A program made the position numbers and the translations under genes. A stretch of DNA of 64,000 nucleotides from contig CAZKFD010000032.1 in NCBI GenBank assembly GCA_964551995.1, forward strand, positions 124,001 to 188,000, in the 5' to 3' direction. Below the pieces are notes generated by a model. That model was not told the origin of the DNA, did no database searches, and saw nothing but the letters and a program-made list of their open reading frames with translations. The DNA is from DATKJS01 sp964551995 (GTDB lineage: Bacteria; Acidobacteriota; Aminicenantia; Aminicenantales; Saccharicenantaceae). Shown here one piece after another: positions 34,054-42,523 of this stretch (position 1 is its first letter; the number at the start of each line of letters is the position of its first letter).

Positions 34054-35100
34054 ATGGCTGGAATCGTCGGCTATGGGGCCTATATCCCACGAAACCGGAT
34101 CCGCGTCGAGGAGATCGCCAAGGTCTGGGGAGCGGACGCGCCGAGCTATAAAAAGGGGCTGATGCTCGAGGAGAAGTCCGTCCCATCGCCGGACCAGGAC
34201 ACGATCAGCATGTCCGTCGAGGCCTCCCGGCGGGCCCTGAAGCGGGCGGGCATCGACCCCCGGGAGATCGGCGCGGTCTACATCGGGTCGGAATCCCATC
34301 CCTATGCCGTGAAACCCAGCGGCACGGTGCTCGCCGAGGCCATCGGCGCCACTCCCGACGTCCACACGGCGGATTTCGAGTTCGCTTGCAAGGCCGGAAC
34401 CGAGGGGATGTTCGTCGCCCTGAGCCTCGTCCAGGCCGGCGCCGTCAAGTACGGCCTGGCCGTCGGCGCCGACACGTCGCAGGGCGCCCCGGGGGACGCC
34501 CTGGAATATTCCGCTGCGGCCGGCGCGGCCGCCTTCATTTTCGGGGAGGACGGCCTCGTCGCCGACTGCCTGGACACCTATTCCTACACGACCGACACGC
34601 CGGACTTCTGGCGCCGGGAATATCAGTATTATCCGCGGCACGGCGGCCGGTTCACGGGAGACCCCGCCTACTTCAAGCACATCACGGGCGCGGCCCGGGG
34701 CATGATGGCCAAGGCCAAGATGAAGCCCGAGGACTTCCAGTATGTCGTCTTCCACCAGCCGAACGGAAAGTTCCCGCTGCGCGCCGGAGAGATCCTGGGC
34801 TTTGCGAAAGAACAGATCGAGCCGGGCTGGCTGGTCCCCAAGCTAGGGAACACCTATTCGGGCTCTTCCCCCCTCGGCCTCACGGCGACCCTGGATGTTG
34901 CCAAGCCTACAGAATTGATCCTCGTCGTCTCTTACGGCTCGGGCGCCGGGAGCGACGCCTTCGTCTTCAGGGTGACAAAGCGGATCGACGAGGTCAGGGA
35001 ATTGGCCCCTCGGACAAGGGATCTCCTGGACCGGCGCAAGACCTACATCGACTACGGTGTCTACGCCAAGTACCGCCGCAAGATCCGGAAGGCGGAGTAG
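34054..35100 (+). CDS. archaeal-type HMG-CoA synthase
   Basis: A 348-residue thiolase-fold condensing enzyme of the short archaeal hydroxymethylglutaryl-CoA synthase type. The catalytic cysteine is Cys112 in EFACKAGTEG; the general-base glutamate is Glu80 in IGSESHPYAVKP; the histidine lies in VVFHQPNGKFP; NTYSGSSPLGL carries the conserved Asn/Ser. It joins acetyl-CoA and acetoacetyl-CoA to HMG-CoA. Strong AAAAGGAGG lies before the ATG. It is followed within 9 bases by an acetoacetyl-CoA thiolase and then a DUF35 protein, the exact set that forms one complex in methanogens. Confidence 0.9.
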   Translation: MAGIVGYGAYIPRNRIRVEEIAKVWGADAPSYKKGLMLEEKSVPSPDQDTISMSVEASRRALKRAGIDPREIGAVYIGSESHPYAVKPSGTVLAEAIGATPDVHTADFEFACKAGTEGMFVALSLVQAGAVKYGLAVGADTSQGAPGDALEYSAAAGAAAFIFGEDGLVADCLDTYSYTTDTPDFWRREYQYYPRHGGRFTGDPAYFKHITGAARGMMAKAKMKPEDFQYVVFHQPNGKFPLRAGEILGFAKEQIEPGWLVPKLGNTYSGSSPLGLTATLDVAKPTELILVVSYGSGAGSDAFVFRVTKRIDEVRELAPRTRDLLDRRKTYIDYGVYAKYRRKIRKAE

Positions 35101-35109
35101 GAGAGAACG

Positions 35110-36264
35110 ATGAGAGACGTGGCAGTGATCGGCGTGGGCATGACCAAGTGGGGGGAGCTCTGGGAAAAATCGCTCCGGACGATCTTCACGGAAACGGCGC
35201 TCCTGGCCATCGACGACGCGGGCGTCGAGCGGATCGATTCGATGGTCGTCGGCTGCATGTCGTCGGGCTTGTTCGTCGGACAGGAGCACCTCGCTTCGCT
35301 CCTTTCGGACGAACTAGGCCGTAACCCGGTCCCGGCGGCCCGGGTCGAGTCCGCCTGCTCCTCGGGGGGCCTGGCCCTCCGGCAGGGATTCATCGAGGTC
35401 GCCTCCGGTATCAGCGACATCGTCCTCGTCGGCGGCGTCGAGAAGATGACCGACGTCACAGGCTGCGAGGCGACGTACGCCCTAGGGACGGCGGCCGACC
35501 AGGAGTATGAAGGCTATCACGGGCTGACCTTCCCCGGGCTCTATGCGATGATGGCCGTGGCCCACATGCACAAGTACGGGACGACGCGCGAACAGCTGGC
35601 CAGGGTCGCCGTCAAGAACCACGAAAACGGGTCCAAGAATCCCCTGGCCCAATTCCCCTTTAAGGTTTCCGTGGAGGCGGTCCTCAATTCCGTCCTCGTG
35701 GCCGACCCGCTCCGCATCCTGGACTGTTCGCCCATCACCGACGGCGCCGCGGCCGTCGTCCTCTGCCCGATCGATATGGCCCGAAAAGCGGGGAATCGGG
35801 TCGTCCGGATCGCCGGCAGCGGCCAGGCCACGGATACGATCGCCCTGAGCTCGCGCCGAGACCTCACCTGGCTCGAATCGACGCACCTGGCGGCCGAAAA
35901 GGCGCTGGCCATGGCGGGCCGCAAGATCGAGGACATGGATCTTTTCGAGGTCCACGACTGCTTCACGATCGCCGAGATCATGGTTACCGAGGCCCTGGGG
36001 CTCGTGCCCAAGGGGCGCGGCGGCCCGGCCGTGGAGGAAGGCCTGACGGCCGTCGGCGGGAAGTTCCCTGTCAACCCGAGCGGCGGGCTGAAGGCCAAGG
36101 GACATCCTGTTGGCGCGACGGGCGTGGCCCAGGCCGTCGAGGTCGTCAAGCAGCTCCGCGGCGAGGCCGGGGAGCGGCAGATCAAAGGGGCCAGGCGCGG
36201 CCTGACCCAAAACATGGGCGGCACGGGCGGCAGCTCGGTCGTCCACGTGTTCGAGGCGGCGTGA
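35110..36264 (+). CDS. archaeal-type acetoacetyl-CoA thiolase
   Basis: A 384-residue thiolase of the SCP-x/archaeal type. The nucleophile is Cys83 in VESACSSGG; the second catalytic histidine is in EVHDCFTIAEI, and the C-terminal motif is NPSGGLKAKGHPVGATG followed by NMGGTGG. It condenses two acetyl-CoA into acetoacetyl-CoA or reverses this. Archaeal homologues pass acetoacetyl-CoA directly to HMG-CoA synthase inside a complex bridged by a DUF35 protein, and both genes flank this one. Confidence 0.9.
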   Translation: MRDVAVIGVGMTKWGELWEKSLRTIFTETALLAIDDAGVERIDSMVVGCMSSGLFVGQEHLASLLSDELGRNPVPAARVESACSSGGLALRQGFIEVASGISDIVLVGGVEKMTDVTGCEATYALGTAADQEYEGYHGLTFPGLYAMMAVAHMHKYGTTREQLARVAVKNHENGSKNPLAQFPFKVSVEAVLNSVLVADPLRILDCSPITDGAAAVVLCPIDMARKAGNRVVRIAGSGQATDTIALSSRRDLTWLESTHLAAEKALAMAGRKIEDMDLFEVHDCFTIAEIMVTEALGLVPKGRGGPAVEEGLTAVGGKFPVNPSGGLKAKGHPVGATGVAQAVEVVKQLRGEAGERQIKGARRGLTQNMGGTGGSSVVHVFEAA

Positions 36265-36276
36265 GAGGAGGCGGCG

Positions 36277-36669
36277 ATGCCGACACCATCGAGATATTGG
36301 CGTGAGATTCCCCAGCGCTACCGTCTCGAGGCCGCCAAGTGCAAGGGCTGCGGCTTCGTCTCGTTCCCTCCCCGGCTCGTCTGCCCGCGGTGCGGCTCGC
36401 GCGAGTTCGCGCCGGTGATGCTCGCCGGGTCGGGCCAGCTCCTGACCTACACGATTATCCGCGTTCCCCCCGACCCGTTCGAGGACCAGGCGCCCTACGC
36501 CGTGGGCATCGCCGAGCTCGACGACGGCGTCCGGCTGACGGCCCAGGTGGTCGACTGCGACTTCTCGGAGCTCAAGGTGGGCATGCGGGTCAGCCTCGAG
36601 TTCCGGAAGCTCTCCGAGGACGGGGACGCGGGCGTCATCTACTACGGATACAAGTTCGTCCCGGAATAG
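36277..36669 (+). CDS. DUF35 zinc-ribbon/OB-fold protein
   Basis: A 130-residue protein with a rubredoxin-like zinc ribbon (Cys22, Cys25, Cys36, Cys39: KCKGCG and VCPRCG) followed by an OB-fold (residues about 50-130, LAGSGQLLTYTIIRVPPDPF). In archaea such DUF35 proteins hold thiolase and HMG-CoA synthase together. Here it comes third in the same gene order. Its ATG has GAGGAGG upstream and is 12 bases after the thiolase stop. Confidence 0.9.
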   Translation: MPTPSRYWREIPQRYRLEAAKCKGCGFVSFPPRLVCPRCGSREFAPVMLAGSGQLLTYTIIRVPPDPFEDQAPYAVGIAELDDGVRLTAQVVDCDFSELKVGMRVSLEFRKLSEDGDAGVIYYGYKFVPE

Positions 36670-36672
36670 GCG

Positions 36673-38280
36673 ATGTTCAGAATCGAGTCCAAGGTCGACA
36701 CGCAGAGCCCGGAGTACCGGCAGAACTTCGAGGCCATGACCGCGGCGGTCGCGGAGTACAAGGACAGGCTGGCCCGGGTCCGTCAGGGAGGGCCGGAGAA
36801 GTACCGCGAGCTCCACAAGTCCCGCGGCAAGCTCCTGGTCCGCGAGCGTCTCGAAAAGCTCTTCGACCGCAACACGCCCTTCCTGGAGTTCAGCCCGCTC
36901 GCGGCCTGGGGCCAGTATGAGGACGAAGCCCCGGGCGCAGGCATGATCACGGGCGTCGGCGTCGTCCACGGCCGGGAGGTGCTCGTCGTCGCCAACGACG
37001 CGACGGTCAAGGGCGGGACGTACTTCCCCATGACCATCAAGAAGCACATCCGGGCCCAGGAAGTGGCCATGGAGAACAGGCTGCCCTGCGTCTATCTCGT
37101 CGATTCGGGCGGGATCTTCCTGCCGCACCAGTCGGGGACGTTCCCGGACAAGGAGCACTTCGGGCGGATCTTCTACAACCAGGCCCGGCTCTCGGCGCTC
37201 GGCATCCCCCAGATCTCGATCGTCATGGGCTCGTGCACGGCCGGCGGCGCCTACGTCCCGGCCATGAGCGACGAGACGGTCATTGTCCGCCGCCAGGGCA
37301 CGATCTTCATCGGCGGGCCGCCGCTCGTCAAGGCGGCGACGGGCGAAGAGGTCAGCGACGAGGACCTGGGTGGGGCCGACGTCCACTGCCGGATCTCGGG
37401 CGTTTCGGACTACTACGCGGCCGACGACGCCCACGCCCTCGAGATCGCGCGCAACATCATCGAGACCCTCGACCCGCCCCGCCGCTTCCCGCTCGACACG
37501 GCCCCCGCCGAGGAGCCCTGCTGCGAGCCGCGGGAGATCTACGGCATCGTCCCCTCGGACCTGCGCAAGTCCTTCAACATCAGGGAGATAATCGCCCGCC
37601 TGGTCGACGGCAGCCGCTTCCAGGAGTTCAAGGAACTCTACGGCCAGACCCTGGTCTGCGGCTTCGCGCGGATCATGGGCTACCCCGTGGGCATTTTGGC
37701 CAACAACGGCGTCCTGTTCTCGGAGAGCTCGCTCAAGGGGGCTCATTTTGTCACCCTCTGCGCCATGCGGAAAGTCCCGCTTGTCTTCCTCCAGAACATC
37801 ACTGGCTTCATCGTCGGCAAGCAGTACGAGCATCACGGCATCGCCAAGGACGGGGCCAAGCTCGTCCACGCCGTGGCCAACGCCGACGTGCCCAAGCTGA
37901 CGGTCATCGTCGGCGGCTCCTACGGCGCCGGCAACTACGCGATGTGCGGCCGGGCTTACGGCCCGCGGCTGCTCTGGATGTGGCCCAACGCCCGGATCTG
38001 CGTCATGGGCGGCGAGCAGGCGGCTTCGGTCCTGGCGACGGTGAAGATCAAGCGGCTCCAGGACCAGGGCGTCCGGATGAGCGAGGAGGAGAAAGCCGCC
38101 ATCATGAAGCCCATCATCGACAAGTACGACGAGGAGGCCACGCCCTATTACAGTACGTCGCGGCTCTGGGACGACGGCATCCTCGATCCCCTGGATACGC
38201 GGGCTGCGCTGGGCCTGGGGATCGCCATGAGCCTCAACGCGCCCATCCCGGACTACAAGGTGGGCATCTTCCGGATGTGA
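36673..38280 (+). CDS. 3-methylcrotonyl-CoA carboxylase beta (carboxyltransferase) subunit
   Basis: A 535-residue acyl-CoA carboxyltransferase. The two crotonase-like halves show the CoA-site SCTAGGAYVPAMSDE and the C-terminal GGSYGAGNYAMCGRAYGPR plus LWMWPNARICVMGGEQAA, which are characteristic of methylcrotonyl-CoA carboxylase beta rather than propionyl-CoA carboxylase (LIGGSYGAGNYG-type wording and length both fit). It carries carboxyl from biotin to 3-methylcrotonyl-CoA, or the reverse, giving 3-methylglutaconyl-CoA. The start lies 3 bases after the DUF35 stop, so it is co-transcribed with the HMG-CoA synthase group. Confidence 0.9.
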   Translation: MFRIESKVDTQSPEYRQNFEAMTAAVAEYKDRLARVRQGGPEKYRELHKSRGKLLVRERLEKLFDRNTPFLEFSPLAAWGQYEDEAPGAGMITGVGVVHGREVLVVANDATVKGGTYFPMTIKKHIRAQEVAMENRLPCVYLVDSGGIFLPHQSGTFPDKEHFGRIFYNQARLSALGIPQISIVMGSCTAGGAYVPAMSDETVIVRRQGTIFIGGPPLVKAATGEEVSDEDLGGADVHCRISGVSDYYAADDAHALEIARNIIETLDPPRRFPLDTAPAEEPCCEPREIYGIVPSDLRKSFNIREIIARLVDGSRFQEFKELYGQTLVCGFARIMGYPVGILANNGVLFSESSLKGAHFVTLCAMRKVPLVFLQNITGFIVGKQYEHHGIAKDGAKLVHAVANADVPKLTVIVGGSYGAGNYAMCGRAYGPRLLWMWPNARICVMGGEQAASVLATVKIKRLQDQGVRMSEEEKAAIMKPIIDKYDEEATPYYSTSRLWDDGILDPLDTRAALGLGIAMSLNAPIPDYKVGIFRM

Positions 38281-38291
38281 GAGGGCGTCGG

Positions 38292-39083
38292 ATGAGCGGA
38301 GAATCCTACCTGACGATCGAAGTCGAACGGAAGGACCGGGTCGCCCGGGTCCGGCTGGCCCGTCCCGAGGTCCGCAACGCCTTCAACGCCGACATGATCG
38401 GCGAGCTGCGCCGGGCGATCGGCGGGCTGGCCACCGACGATTCGGTCCGGGTCATCGTGCTCACCGGTGGGGGGACGGCCTTCTGCGCCGGCGCCGACCT
38501 CTCCTGGATGCGCGAGATCGTGCGCTTCTCCCACGAGCAGAACCTCCGGGAGTCCCTCGACCTCGCCGGCTGCCTCCACGACCTGTATTCCGTCCCCAAG
38601 CCGACCATCGCCCGGGTGAACGGCCCGGCCATCGGCGGCGGGACGGGGTTCGTCTCTGCCTGTGACATCGCCGTCGCCTCGACGGACGCCCGCTTCGGGC
38701 TGAGCGAGGTCAAGATCGGCGTCGTGCCGGCCGTGATATCGCCTTACGTCGTCCGCCGCATCGGGGAAAGCCGGGCCCGTCAATATTTCCTCACCGGAGA
38801 GCGCTTCGACGCCCGTCGCGCGGCGGAGATCGGCTTGGTCAATCTTGCCGTCGAACCCGCGGACCTCGACCGAAGGGTCGGAGAGATCGTCTCGGCGCTC
38901 CTCTCTTCGGGCCCCGAGGCCCTGGCCAAGGCCAAGGAGCTCCTGTCGCGGGTGCCGGGGATGAGCTTCGACGAGGCCCGGCGGTTCACGGCGGAGATGA
39001 TCGCCCGGCTGCGCGTGAGCGACGAGGCCCAGGAGGGCATGACCGCCTTCCTCGAGAAGAGAAAGCCGAAATGGTCGGAGTGA
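38292..39083 (+). CDS. enoyl-CoA hydratase, likely 3-methylglutaconyl-CoA hydratase (LiuC-like)
   Basis: A 263-residue crotonase-fold hydratase. The oxyanion-hole strands are AFCAGADLSWM and GPAIGGGTGFVSACDIAVA; FGLSEVKIGVVPAVISPYVV is the wording typical of methylglutaconyl-CoA hydratases, with one of the catalytic glutamates in LSEV and glycine where many crotonases have a second Glu. It would interconvert 3-methylglutaconyl-CoA and HMG-CoA, which links the carboxylase to the HMG-CoA synthase coded upstream. It overlaps the biotin carboxylase gene by 13 bases. Confidence 0.87.
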   Translation: MSGESYLTIEVERKDRVARVRLARPEVRNAFNADMIGELRRAIGGLATDDSVRVIVLTGGGTAFCAGADLSWMREIVRFSHEQNLRESLDLAGCLHDLYSVPKPTIARVNGPAIGGGTGFVSACDIAVASTDARFGLSEVKIGVVPAVISPYVVRRIGESRARQYFLTGERFDARRAAEIGLVNLAVEPADLDRRVGEIVSALLSSGPEALAKAKELLSRVPGMSFDEARRFTAEMIARLRVSDEAQEGMTAFLEKRKPKWSE

Positions 39084-40618
39084 AGAAGAAGGCGTTCGGC
39101 AAGGTCCTCGTCGCCAACCGGGGCGAGATCGCGGTCCGCGTGATCCGCGCCTGCCGGGAAATGGGCATCCGGACCGTGGCCGTGTATTCGGAGGCGGACG
39201 CCTGCAGCCTCCACGTCGGGCTGGCCGACGAGGCTCTCCCGATCGGGCCCGCCCCGGCCGCCGAGAGCTACCTCGACATGGGCCGGATCATCGAGTCCGC
39301 AAAGAGCGCTGGGGCCGAGGCCGTCCATCCCGGCTACGGCTTCCTCGCCGAGAACGCCGATTTCGCGGCCCTCTGCGAAAAGGAGGGCATCGTTTTCGTC
39401 GGGCCGAACTCCCGGGCTCTCGCACTCGTCGGCGATAAGGTCCGCGCCCGGCAGACCATGGAAAAGGCGGGCATCCCGACCATCCCGGGGATGAAATCCG
39501 TCTCCCGGTCCCCCGAAGAGTTCCGGGCCGCGGCGCGCCGCCTCGGCTACCCGGTCATGGTCAAGGCCTCGGCCGGGGGCGGCGGGAAGGGGATGAGGAT
39601 CGTCCGCGACGAGGACGGGCTCGTCCCGGCGGTCGAGGCCGGCATGCGGGAGGCCAAGTCCGCCTTTGGCGACGATTCCGTCTATCTCGAGAAGTACATC
39701 GAGGAGCCCCGGCATGTCGAGTTCCAGGTTTTGGCCGACAACTTCGGCGGCACGGTCCACCTGTTCGAGCGGGAATGCTCGATCCAGCGGCGCCACCAGA
39801 AGATCCTCGAGGAGACGCCCTCGACTGCGCTCGACCCCGGCCTCCGCGCGGAGATGGGGGAGACGGCGGTCCGGGCCATGCGCGCGGCCGGATACAACAA
39901 CGCTGGGACGGTCGAGTTCCTCCTCGACCGCGACCGGCGCTTTTACTTTCTCGAGGTCAACGCCCGCCTCCAGGTCGAGCACCCGATCACCGAGCTCGTG
40001 GTTGGGGTCGACCTCGTCCGGCAGCAGATCCTCGCCGCCTCGGGCGAAAAGCTCGCTCTGAGACAGGAGGACCTCGGCCAGCGCGGCCACGCCATCGAAT
40101 GCCGCATCTACGCCGAGGACCCGAAGGCCAATTTCCTCCCCTCGCCCGGCCGCATCGTCCTCCTCCGCGAGCCGAAGGGTCCCGGGGTCCGCTTCGACAG
40201 CGGCATCTTCGAGGGCTGGGACGTCCCCGTCCACTACGACCCGATCCTGGCCAAGCTCATCGTCTGGGCCGAGGACCGGGAGGCAGCCTGCCGGAGGATG
40301 TCGGCGGCGCTCGAGGACTGCGTCATCCTCGGCATCCGCACGACGGCCGGCTTCCTCAGGGACGTCGTGAACCACCCGGAGTTCCGCGCCGGGCGGACGA
40401 CGACGGCCTTCATCGAAAAGAACCTCGGCTCCTGGAGGACGGGCTGGGAAGAGGACGAAAGGCAGCGGCTGGCGCTGGCCGCGGCCGCGCTCGAGGCGCT
40501 GTCGCGCCCGGGCGGCCGCGCCCCGTCTCCGGGGCGGGCCGCGGGCGCCGAAACCGCAACGCCGTGGACGGCCCTGGGCCGCTGGAGGGCCGGAGGAGGC
40601 GGGCCCGATGGAGTTTGA
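39071..40618 (+). CDS. biotin carboxylase subunit of acyl-CoA carboxylase
   Basis: A 515-residue ATP-grasp enzyme. VLVANRGEIAVRVIRACREMG opens the pre-ATP-grasp domain; the glycine-rich ATP loop is SAGGGGKGMR; the catalytic block FLEVNARLQVEHPITEL is intact. It carboxylates biotin with bicarbonate and ATP. The C-terminus after about residue 465 is a Gly/Arg/Pro-rich tail, and the biotin carrier is coded separately, so the usual MCC alpha chain is split in two genes. The frame overlaps the carrier gene by 11 bases. Confidence 0.9.
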   Translation: MVGVKKKAFGKVLVANRGEIAVRVIRACREMGIRTVAVYSEADACSLHVGLADEALPIGPAPAAESYLDMGRIIESAKSAGAEAVHPGYGFLAENADFAALCEKEGIVFVGPNSRALALVGDKVRARQTMEKAGIPTIPGMKSVSRSPEEFRAAARRLGYPVMVKASAGGGGKGMRIVRDEDGLVPAVEAGMREAKSAFGDDSVYLEKYIEEPRHVEFQVLADNFGGTVHLFERECSIQRRHQKILEETPSTALDPGLRAEMGETAVRAMRAAGYNNAGTVEFLLDRDRRFYFLEVNARLQVEHPITELVVGVDLVRQQILAASGEKLALRQEDLGQRGHAIECRIYAEDPKANFLPSPGRIVLLREPKGPGVRFDSGIFEGWDVPVHYDPILAKLIVWAEDREAACRRMSAALEDCVILGIRTTAGFLRDVVNHPEFRAGRTTTAFIEKNLGSWRTGWEEDERQRLALAAAALEALSRPGGRAPSPGRAAGAETATPWTALGRWRAGGGGPDGV

Positions 40619-41117
40619 GTTCCTCATCGATGGCGCGCCCCGCAGGATCAGCCTGGACGAACGGGAGGGAACCCTCAGATTCTCGGAGGGGGAGTCTGTC
40701 GTCGAGGCGAGTGTGCGCCGGGTTTCGGGAAGTGAGCTCCGCGTCTCGCACGGCGGGCGGACGTTCCGGGTGCATCTCGTCCGCGACGGGAGCCGGACCT
40801 TCGTCAGCGTGGACGGACGGGAATTCACGATCGTGACGGCCCCGGCCGAAACGGCCCGGCCCCGGGACGGGGAGGAGCGGACACCGGAGGGAAGCCTGCG
40901 GGTCAAGGCCCCGATGCCGGGAAAGGTGATCAAGCTGGGCGTCCGGGAGGGTGAAAGGGTCCGGAGGAACCAGACGCTCGTCATCGTCGAGGCGATGAAG
41001 ATGGAGAACGAGATCCAGACCTCGATCGACGGCGTCGTCAGGAAGGTCCACGTGAGCGTCGGGGATATCGTCGACGCGGACAGGATCCTGGCCGAGATCG
41101 AGCCCAAAGAGACCTAG
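40608..41117 (+). CDS. biotin carboxyl carrier subunit with N-terminal BT-like region
   Basis: A 169-residue protein. Residues 95-169 form a biotinyl domain with the biotinylated Lys131 in the motif VEAMKMENE; residues 1-80 are a beta-rich part that corresponds in position to the BT linker domain of MCC alpha chains. It shuttles carboxybiotin between the biotin carboxylase and the carboxyltransferase coded just upstream. GGAGG lies 6-10 bases before the ATG at 40608, within the end of the biotin carboxylase gene. It is the last gene of the rightward operon from 34054. Confidence 0.88.
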   Translation: MEFEFLIDGAPRRISLDEREGTLRFSEGESVVEASVRRVSGSELRVSHGGRTFRVHLVRDGSRTFVSVDGREFTIVTAPAETARPRDGEERTPEGSLRVKAPMPGKVIKLGVREGERVRRNQTLVIVEAMKMENEIQTSIDGVVRKVHVSVGDIVDADRILAEIEPKET

Positions 41118-41153
41118 CCGGCCCATCCCGGGCCCGGAAGACGCGAAGCGGGC

Positions 41154-42299
41154 TCAGATCCCCAACTTGCGGGCGATGATCAGCCGCTGCATCTCGCTCG
41201 TCCCTTCCCCGATCTCGAGCAGCCGCTGGTCCCGATAGAACTTGGCCGCGGGGTATTCCTCCATCAGTCCGTAACCGCCATAGATCTGGACGGCTTCGTG
41301 AGCGACCCGCTTCATCACTTCGCTCGCGTAGAGCTTGGCCATGGCTGCCTCTTTGCCGAAGGGTTTCTTGTTGTCCTTGAGCCAGCAGGCTTTGTAGAGG
41401 AGGTTGCGGGCGGCCTCGATCTCGGTGGCCATATCCGCCAGTTTGAAGGCCGTGACCTGGAACTTGCTGATGGGTTGCCCGAACTGCTTGCGCTCCCGGG
41501 AATATTTCAAGGCCGCCTCGAAGGCCCCCTGGGCCCCGCCGACGCCCATGGCGGCGATGGCCAGCCGTCCGTTGTCGAGGGTCTCGAGCATCTGGTGAAA
41601 GCCTTCGCCGCGCTTGCCGAGGATGTCTTCGTCGGCGACCTCGACGTCGTCCATGTAAATCTCCGAGGTGTTGCTGGAGCGCCAGGTCATCTTCTTGTGC
41701 ATGGGCTTGGCCGTGAAGCCGGGCCGGTCCTGCCGGACGAGGAAGCAGGTGTACTCCTTCTTGCCGCCCTCCGTCTCGCCGGTGACGGCCTGGATGATCG
41801 AGCCCATGGTGATCCTCGTGGAAGCGTTGGTGATGAAGATCTTCGAGCCGTTGAGGACCCACTTGCCGTCCTTCTGGACCGCTTTGGTCTTGGTGCCCCC
41901 GGCGTCGGATCCGGCGTCGGGCTCGGTCAGCCCGAAGCCCCAGAGCTTCCCTTTGAGGATCTCGGGGAGCAGCTCCTGCCGCTGTTTCTCGCTCCCGTAA
42001 TAGTAGATGGGCGCGGTTCCCAGGGAGGTGCCGGCGGCGACCGTGGCCGCCTGGCAGCCGTCCACCCGGGCCAGCTCCTCGACGACCAGGATGTACGACT
42101 GGTAGTCCATGCCCATCCCGCCGTATTCCTCGGGGATGATGACGCCGAAATACCCCAGGTCGAACATCTTCCGGGTGATCTCGTAGCTGAACTCTTCCTT
42201 CTCGTCCAATTCTTCCCGGACGGGCAGGATCTCCTTTTCGGCGAAGGTCCGGACGGCCTGCCTCAGCATCTCTTGCTCTTCGGTCAGCGCGAAATCCAT
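41154..42299 (-). CDS. acyl-CoA dehydrogenase (isovaleryl- or short-chain type)
   Basis: A 381-residue FAD enzyme. Hallmarks are the FAD/substrate block LTEPDAGSDAGG, WVLNGSKIFITNA, the second signature QIYGGYGLMEEYP, and the catalytic glutamate region LEIGEGTSEMQRL near the C-terminus. It would oxidise a short or branched acyl-CoA; its convergent neighbour operon makes isovaleryl-CoA/3-methylcrotonyl-CoA an attractive pair, but substrate choice cannot be proved. It has a separate promoter (42399-42427) and GGAGGAGG before the ATG. ETF genes are not in the window. Confidence 0.9.
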   Translation of the reverse strand: MDFALTEEQEMLRQAVRTFAEKEILPVREELDEKEEFSYEITRKMFDLGYFGVIIPEEYGGMGMDYQSYILVVEELARVDGCQAATVAAGTSLGTAPIYYYGSEKQRQELLPEILKGKLWGFGLTEPDAGSDAGGTKTKAVQKDGKWVLNGSKIFITNASTRITMGSIIQAVTGETEGGKKEYTCFLVRQDRPGFTAKPMHKKMTWRSSNTSEIYMDDVEVADEDILGKRGEGFHQMLETLDNGRLAIAAMGVGGAQGAFEAALKYSRERKQFGQPISKFQVTAFKLADMATEIEAARNLLYKACWLKDNKKPFGKEAAMAKLYASEVMKRVAHEAVQIYGGYGLMEEYPAAKFYRDQRLLEIGEGTSEMQRLIIARKLGI

Positions 42300-42376
42300 G
42301 GTCTTCCTCCTCCGGTGGATGGATAGGGAATTCCTTTCTGCGCTCGGCCCGGAACGGCCGGCGTCGCGCTCATCAT
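42284..42376 (-). other. possible 30-codon leader reading frame
   Basis: AAGGAGG lies 5 bases before tandem ATGs at 42371-42376. The frame codes a 30-residue peptide (MMSATPAVPGRAQKG...) and stops inside the start of the acyl-CoA dehydrogenase gene in another frame. It lies between that gene's promoter and its start, so it could couple translation. It is too short to be judged by composition. Confidence 0.25.
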
Positions 42377-42398
42377 CAACGCCTCCTTCCACAAGGAG

Positions 42399-42427
42399 AG
42401 CATAAGCCGGCCTTGGGCATGTGTCAA
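42399..42427 (-). promoter_or_regulatory. sigma70-like promoter of the 41154-42299 dehydrogenase
   Basis: Perfect TTGACA (42422-42427), 17-base spacer, TATGCT (42399-42404) on the minus strand, with a leader of about 93 bases. It lies in the 224-base gap that separates this gene from the thiolase ending at 42524. Confidence 0.65.
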
Positions 42428-42523
42428 GAAGTTGATCTACTCGTAGTCCGCGCTCTGCTCGGCCGCCGCCCGATCCAGCGGCTGGTCATCGCCCGAGAGC
42501 TTATGGGCGGGTGAGCCCGGCCA

